A stretch of DNA of 64,000 bases from Saxidomus purpurata (lineage: Eukaryota > Mollusca > Bivalvia > Venerida > Veneridae): assembly GCA_022818135.1 (NCBI GenBank), contig JAFMSR010000010.1:16432222-16496221 (forward strand). The letters run 5' to 3'. The notes below the pieces were generated by a model, which was not told where the DNA came from, searched no databases, and saw nothing but the letters and a program-made list of their open reading frames with translations. A program made the translations under genes and the position numbers. Positions 58,200 to 64,000 of the stretch are shown in pieces; the stretch's first letter is position 1; every line of letters starts with the position of its first letter.

Positions 58200-60575
58200 A
58201 GACAATTGTATTGGTTTGCTACACTTTAACGTCTAATTATAACGCCTAAATTAATACGTATTTAGAAATATCTGAAAAATACTAAGGAAATCTTCTTTTT
58301 TAGATAGTAAACAAACCAGTTTCTTTTTTTGATTGAAATTTCAACTGCCTTCGTGCATTATTTGAAATATATATAATATCCCATTTTGCTTTTTAATCTT
58401 GTTTACTGTATGTGTTATTTGTAACCGAACAATGTATAAATTATTTACCTTTACACGAAGTAGGTGTACACGTTTGTAGCAATTTGCATAAAACGTATAT
58501 AATTATTTTAATGTTCATTGTCATTTATGCCAAGACTCTTTGCCTTTGTGATCAGATTACTATACATCTAACATCCCACACCATGATATATGCACCGGTA
58601 TATCACTCAAAAATGTAATGTATGTCTCAGAAAGTGCCCAATTATTATGACCGTTGAATTTACTTAAATACTGTAATTTGAAACAAATGCTTTACTTTTT
58701 GTCAATTTTTGACAAAGAAGAAGAAGAAGATTTTTTTTGACTTAAACTATATAGTTGGTCGTCTTTATGTAAATATACAAATTCTAAATACATAATACAA
58801 AGATCAAATCAGAATTAAGTTTACAATTTTGAATACATGAGGTAGGATCATCATCTACTTATTCAGTTTTTAATTAAAGTTATAACTACAAACAAGGTCT
58901 TTGTAATAATTTCAAATAGTATTGAATACTAGCTGCGAATAATATCGGTCCACATGTGACGTTACCATTCATTGATCAAACCCATTTACCACATTTCGAT
59001 ATGCTAAGTGTATGTATAACGGAGAAGTTCAAGTGATCAAGAAAGACAATCTTAATAAGGCTTGTCATGATCGATGAATGACAAAAGGTATAAACTTGAA
59101 GATTAAAGGGACATACCCTATGGCTGATGTCAAACTTAATAGCACCAACACATAAATAATAAAATCATTGGAAGTATTATAACTGAACCTAAAAGTTTCA
59201 GTTATGCATTCCCAGTCATTATCGATAAAATCTGCGTTTTAAAATATACTCCAGTACCGTAAACCTTTCAATAATCTATGTAGAGTTGTACAATTAATGG
59301 ATGGAGGCGATTTATTACAGAAAGGCTCTATATTGATAAATTGTGGTAAAATGAGACATTTTTCGCCATAGGTTCTTCTTTGAAATTGTATATATTTATC
59401 ATATTACTTTCATTGAACACATAATCTATGTTTCGAGAATATAATCTGCTGTATGTAGGGAGTGCCCCTTTAATTAAGCCATATTGTGATGCATAATTTT
59501 GAGTATGACTATTTTTAGATTCTCCTTTATGTTACATCATTAAAATATGAAGAGGAAACATCTGACGTTAAAAGAAAATTAAAGCACAAAATATTGTTTT
59601 CGTTTCATAGATATAATACACTTTTATAATCGATTGTTTCTCAATCAGTCCAATGTTAACAAAGTATAGATTCTTACGGCCGAACGAACAACACACAAAC
59701 AAGTAGTTCCATATATTCAGTTGTTACGCATTAAACTGTCTACTGATTTAAAAATTATATAGTAACAGATCTAAATAATTTCAAAACATTTCAGAAAGGC
59801 ATAATATTATTTTGTTGTTTTTCTTTAAATTTGTATTAAAAAATTAACAAGGTATCTGTTCTGTATAAAACTATTTCCTACGTGGTTTTGACCTCAACTA
59901 GTCAGACCGGAGACACTAAAAGAAAAATTAGGCAGGCCGAATAATTTAAAGTATTTTACTCGATGTGATCATAAACAATCGGAACATCGTAATACATTAC
60001 GGAACCACTAGGTACTTCTGAATTTTAAATTACAAGACTCGGAATTCAACATAAAAACAACGATTATTTTTAACTTGCCAACGCCTCTATCATCAAAAGT
60101 GTATCTTTAAAAGATATGTCGCACTATAGCGTCTGAAACACTAGTCTAAAATACGCGTTTAGGTGTAAAACTGAAACTTATCGGCAAATTTACTTTACAG
60201 GGGCACTGGTAAGTGTCTTTTTGAAATATGACAATATAGTTTTATGCTTTAAACACGTTGTATTTGAATGCGTGGTTCGAAAAGGGTACGAAAACGTCCG
60301 CATTTTACCGCAGTCGGTTCGTACCTGGTTACGAATAACTGTAAGAAATCACATAGATCTACATGTCTTAAATACTATTTTTAAATATAGACAGGAATGC
60401 AATAATCTAAAGGGAAAATCAACTTTATTTCTCTACATCATGCTGTCATTTACAAAGAACACATATTAAATCAGTATTAACACAAATAAGATTTATTGTA
60501 TTGTCACATTGTATGGTAACTGTACCGTGATTCCTTTCCTACACTTTTGGCGGGTACATTCATACATTCATTAAT
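58200..60575. other. Non-coding part of unit B
   Basis: Near-identical to 37792-40195. No exon recognised. Confidence 0.4.
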
Positions 60576-60580
60576 TGTGT

Positions 60581-60717
60581 CATTATTATTATCATTATCA
60601 TTATCATCATCATTATCATTATCATCAGCATCATCATCATCATCATCATCATCATTATCCTCCTCCTCCTCATCATCATCATCATCATCATCATTATTAT
60701 TTTTATCATTATCATTA
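60581..60717 (+). repeat. (ATC/ATT/CTC)n microsatellite, unit B
   Basis: Homologue of 40201-40340 with different triplet counts. Source of Ser-rich and His/Tyr-rich spurious frames. Confidence 0.95.
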
Positions 60718-61665
60718 CTTGTTACGAAATACTAAAATGTTAAATATGAAAGATAATAGCCTGCTATTAAAACATTCAGTTCTTGTTTTAGACAAGTTAT
60801 GAAAATTTAATACAGCATGGTACGTAGAGAGTCTGGTAATGACTAGGGCTGCAGTAATATGATATTGCAATTCGCAGTATTTTGGAGTAAACAACTGCAA
60901 TTTCTCCGCATTTACTACCTGTAACTTGAATTTCATCTAATGCTTTGTTGTGGGTTTCCAAATAATAAATTTTAAGCGCATAGGTATTTTCGGAATTCAC
61001 GTGTGATGAATAGCGATTGAATGCAATATATCAGGACCTGATTACAGTGATCGATTCCAAATTTTATAATATGCTATTTATCTAATAAGATAAATGAAAA
61101 ATATCTTAGTATAAATTATACAATTGTTTTTAAAAAATTACAGTTTAAACTTGCTGTAATTTTGTTCCGTGACAACTATGACAGACGGTAAGCGGTATAT
61201 TGCTCTATCTAAAAAGAGTAAGCAAATAAACATGAATGACTTAGTCCAAGTAATGATTTAATTGCTTTATAACCATAATTTACCAACATTTGAATACTTC
61301 AAAGTATATATTTTTATGAGCTACTCACTTTCAATATATTGCAATAGGGATCCCAATACAGTGCCACATATTGCAATTTATCGCAATACGAGTTGTGGCT
61401 AATACCATCCCTATTTATGACCAAACCTAGACCGAACATAATAATATTAAGGTCAAAAGTCAAGTCGACTTTGAGTCAACAAAACAAAGCTCATGCTTAG
61501 GAAAACAGTCTTGGTAGGGATGCTGACTATGACAACTGAATGACAATTATGTACGTTTGGGTTAGAAGTCATGACGAAGCTTTCTGGTGAAGCTTTCTTA
61601 AAATTCACCTTCTCGGTAATCATTAAGGCTTTGAAACTTCAGACAAATGCTTGGCATCATACAAT

Positions 61666-61910
61666 GGCCTCTGTGGCCGAGTGGTTAAGGTCACTGACTG
61701 ATGATCACTTCTCCCCCACCGCTGTAGATTCGTGCCCTACTTCGGTCGGATTCTTTTATGTCTGGAAGCTATCTTCGTTCTACCGAAGTGCCCGTTCGTG
61801 ACTGAAATAATGCCTGAATTGGCAGCCAGGGTCTTCTTCCTCCATGAAAGATGGAAGTTGCCATATTACCTTAGCTGTTGAGTGCGACGTTAAATCCGAA
61901 TCAATCAATT
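61666..61910 (+). mobile_element. V-SINE-like element, unit B copy
   Basis: Duplicate of 41296-41540 with a handful of substitutions ('ctgtggccgag' for 'ccgtggccgag', 'acttcggtcgg' for 'actttggtcgg'). It was carried by the duplication, not an independent insertion. Confidence 0.85.
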
Positions 61911-62071
61911 GGCACAATACAATCAACCCTATGGGCAAATCCAATAACTTTTAAATGATGCTAAAACTTGTGCAAACTATGAATTTTCAGTTCAGTTTTG
62001 TCAAAATCCACTTCTCAGTTACCAGTTATCAGCTATGATACTTCATAGGGTAGTTGAACATAGTCACTTAA

Positions 62072-62502
62072 AGTGACATTATGCACATTTTTTTAAAGTA
62101 AAATTCCGGCTGAAATAGGTGTGTGTGTGAAAAGGGTAGAGGAAATAATAACTTTTGACCCAATACAACAAACTTTTCCTGCTACCAGTACGAAATAATA
62201 ACTTTCCAAATATTACTTTTCCTCTTTTGACTGGCAGAGTTAATTTAAGAAATAAACAAATACATGTCGGAGTTGCTTCCCTTCCACTGCCGAGCAACAC
62301 TAATAACACAAGGGAGATCACTGCCAAGGAAGGAATTATTATTTTATTAGTCCATTTCTTTAATTTCTAAAGCACCAACTTCAAATATTAATGAGGCATC
62401 ATCATTAGTTTAACACATTTAAATGCACACCTACCGAAAATTGCTTTTATAAAACTGTCACCAAAAATACACTATGTGCAGTAAGATGAGCATAATGTCA
62501 CT
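62072..62502. mobile_element. piggyBac-like MITE, unit B copy at the right duplication edge
   Basis: Same ends and TTAA flanks (62068-62071, 62503-62506) as 41702-42131. To its right is unique sequence ('tgtaaatggtaagc'), so this is the original right boundary of the duplicated block. Confidence 0.88.
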
Positions 62503-62506
62503 TTAA

Positions 62507-63190
62507 TGTAAATGGTAAGCATATGGGTGCCTATCTCAAAAGTAAAGTTTACACATATGGTTAAAGGTCAAAACTTGTGGACAGTTGTGTCTCCAGTTTA
62601 TATCTTTACTCGTGTAAGAGAATATGAAATATGTAATACCATAAAGGACTAAAAGTGCATTTTTATCGAAGGTATACTTACAAAGTCAAATTCAGTTGAC
62701 GGTTTTGTCCTTCTAGAATGAGTTAAATCAATGTTTCAAGTGTTCAAGATTGATTACAAATCCATTTGTAACCTTATTCACTTAGAGGCGTATTTGCAAA
62801 ATGCCTTCAACAAAATCTATATGTTTCTTTTCCATGCAAACGTTAAGGGTATATATCTACATTACTGTAGTATTCCTGGAAAGAAATTTCAAAGTAGTTA
62901 CTTGTTTGCCATTTACGTACACTAATCAGAACTTTAAAAATCATAAAGCAAAGAAAATGGAAACGATGTAAAGGTGCATAATTCAACAAGGTATTTATCC
63001 TACAGAATATCTCAGTAATTTCCCTTTCATGACACAAAATCCGCTTTGTCAAAAGGCCAGGATGGTACAAACATTTTGTGAGGTACTATTTGGGTAACTG
63101 CTCATGAGAAAATATTTTGGTGGTTCGAACTGCATACGTTTTGATTTCTGGATACGCTTGAATGTTTTCGAGAGATCGCACGTTCTTATC
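62507..63190. other. Non-coding, nothing recognised
   Basis: AT-rich. Open frames at 62731-63070 have no domain or splice support. Confidence 0.4.
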
Positions 63191-63194
63191 CACC

Positions 63195-63330
63195 TCAATA
63201 AGGGGAGCGGTGGTGTAGAGATTTAGGTGTATGCCGCTCATCTCGGAGGTTGCGGGTTCGAGCCCCACCAAAGTCACGACCGTATCTCCTCATATGACAC
63301 CAGTACTGGTTTTTCAAGAAAGCGGACTCG
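63195..63330 (+). repeat. tRNA-derived SINE head
   Basis: 'gggagcggtggtgtagagatttaggtgtatgccgctcatctcggaggttgcgggttcgagcccc' in outline has a good A-box and a perfect B-box (GGTTCGAGCCC). It is followed by a non-tRNA body 'accaaagtcacgaccgt...gacaccagtactggttttt'. A related, more decayed copy is at 6985-7115. Confidence 0.65.
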
Positions 63331-63726
63331 AGAGTGATACGATAAACTCAAAGCTCTCTTCACAATCGAGCTAAAGTATATTAGTATAAACTACAGAGGA
63401 AACCTTTTTGTAATGATTGTGAAGAAACCGTGTCATATATCTATTTATATTTGATATCGAATAAACGAATAAAACGGCGCCCGTTATTTCGATTCCTGTA
63501 TTAGTCAATATCCGATATTTTCATAAACAGCGGTTTAGTGATTTTTATTAACAGATGTTGCAATAAATTGTGAACGCGATATTCTTTTGTCAATGTACAA
63601 TGTATCATAACAATAGTCGCCAGTGAAAGACAAATTTATTGAATGTTATTTGCTAAATTCAACCGTATATAGGTACTTTTTTGCATTGTGTAGATGACTG
63701 AGAATCGTAACATTGATCAAAGAAGT

Positions 63727-64000
63727 AAACCATCATACAGCTGTAATAGAGCTATTCCTATTATTCGGATTGCTTTAATTACTTTCTATTGATAACTGGC
63801 GGTAGGAATATAGCTTGCTCTCAGTTTGCTTTGCAGATTCATGTAATTAGTACGTTACAAAAATGTGTTTGCAACAAATGCAAAAGTAGGACATTGTACA
63901 AAAGTTGCTCTTACAATATAGTGTTTAAAAAGTAACATCACGAATACGATTGGCTCAATATTAATCAATGCTAAAAAGTAATGTAGCGTTACAAATGTTT
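63727..64000 (+). repeat. Dispersed repeat shared with 25331 and 50985
   Basis: 63730-63775 repeats 25336-25375. 63780-64000 repeats 50985-51205 with indels. It runs to the window edge. Confidence 0.65.

Overview
The window is eukaryotic, AT-rich, intron-containing and crowded with small mobile elements. A bivalve mollusc is the best guess. That rests on interspersed families I recognise from bivalve genomes: a tRNA-headed V-SINE-like element with a 'gcgacgttaaa' tail (41296-41540, 61666-61910), a second SINE tail at 20386-20665, and non-autonomous repeats beginning 'acaagagctgtcc' (about 2236 and 28195). Two 500-N assembly gaps sit at 13041-13540 and 23705-24204. No bacterial-type genes, operons or CRISPR arrays are present.

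Layout. (1) 1-6530 is repeats: a reverse-transcriptase relic, three minisatellite-like arrays, a 1-kb element with perfect 29-bp inverted ends, and a piggyBac-type MITE nested inside a pogo-type MITE. (2) 6564-11885, minus strand, holds a nuclear hormone receptor gene of which five exons join in frame: second zinc finger, hinge (two exons) and the first two-thirds of the ligand-binding domain. The first zinc finger and the end of the ligand-binding domain were not found. (3) 12-18 kb is mostly non-coding with dispersed repeats. A 285-codon coiled-coil ORF lies at 18022-18879. (4) 20799-23270 is a decayed Helitron-like element (Ulp1-like protease, basic 21-residue repeats, C-terminal half of a Pif1-type helicase, endonuclease-like tail), cut off by the second gap. 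(5) 25.7-27.8 kb is a degenerate array of about 360-bp period whose most constant part is an RFX/X-box palindrome. (6) 29035-62506 is a tandem duplication. Unit A is 29035-42135 and unit B is 42132-62506. Each carries a ten-exon aldo-keto reductase gene: unit B's is intact (333 codons), unit A's has two frameshifts. (7) 62507-64000 is a repeat-rich tail.

The most interesting structure is the duplication itself. Its left edge, its internal junction and its right edge all fall on a TTAA, and the last two are the right end of a 430-bp MITE with piggyBac-like ends. The breakpoint therefore looks transposon-linked. Unit B was later split by a 7,225-bp insertion (42579-49803) made of two head-to-tail elements that share termini but carry different interiors. 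It entered a T^A site, precisely visible as the empty site in unit A, without target duplication; this recalls rolling-circle elements.

All reading was by eye. Exon joins come from frame and GT/AG agreement plus domain recognition, not from transcripts.
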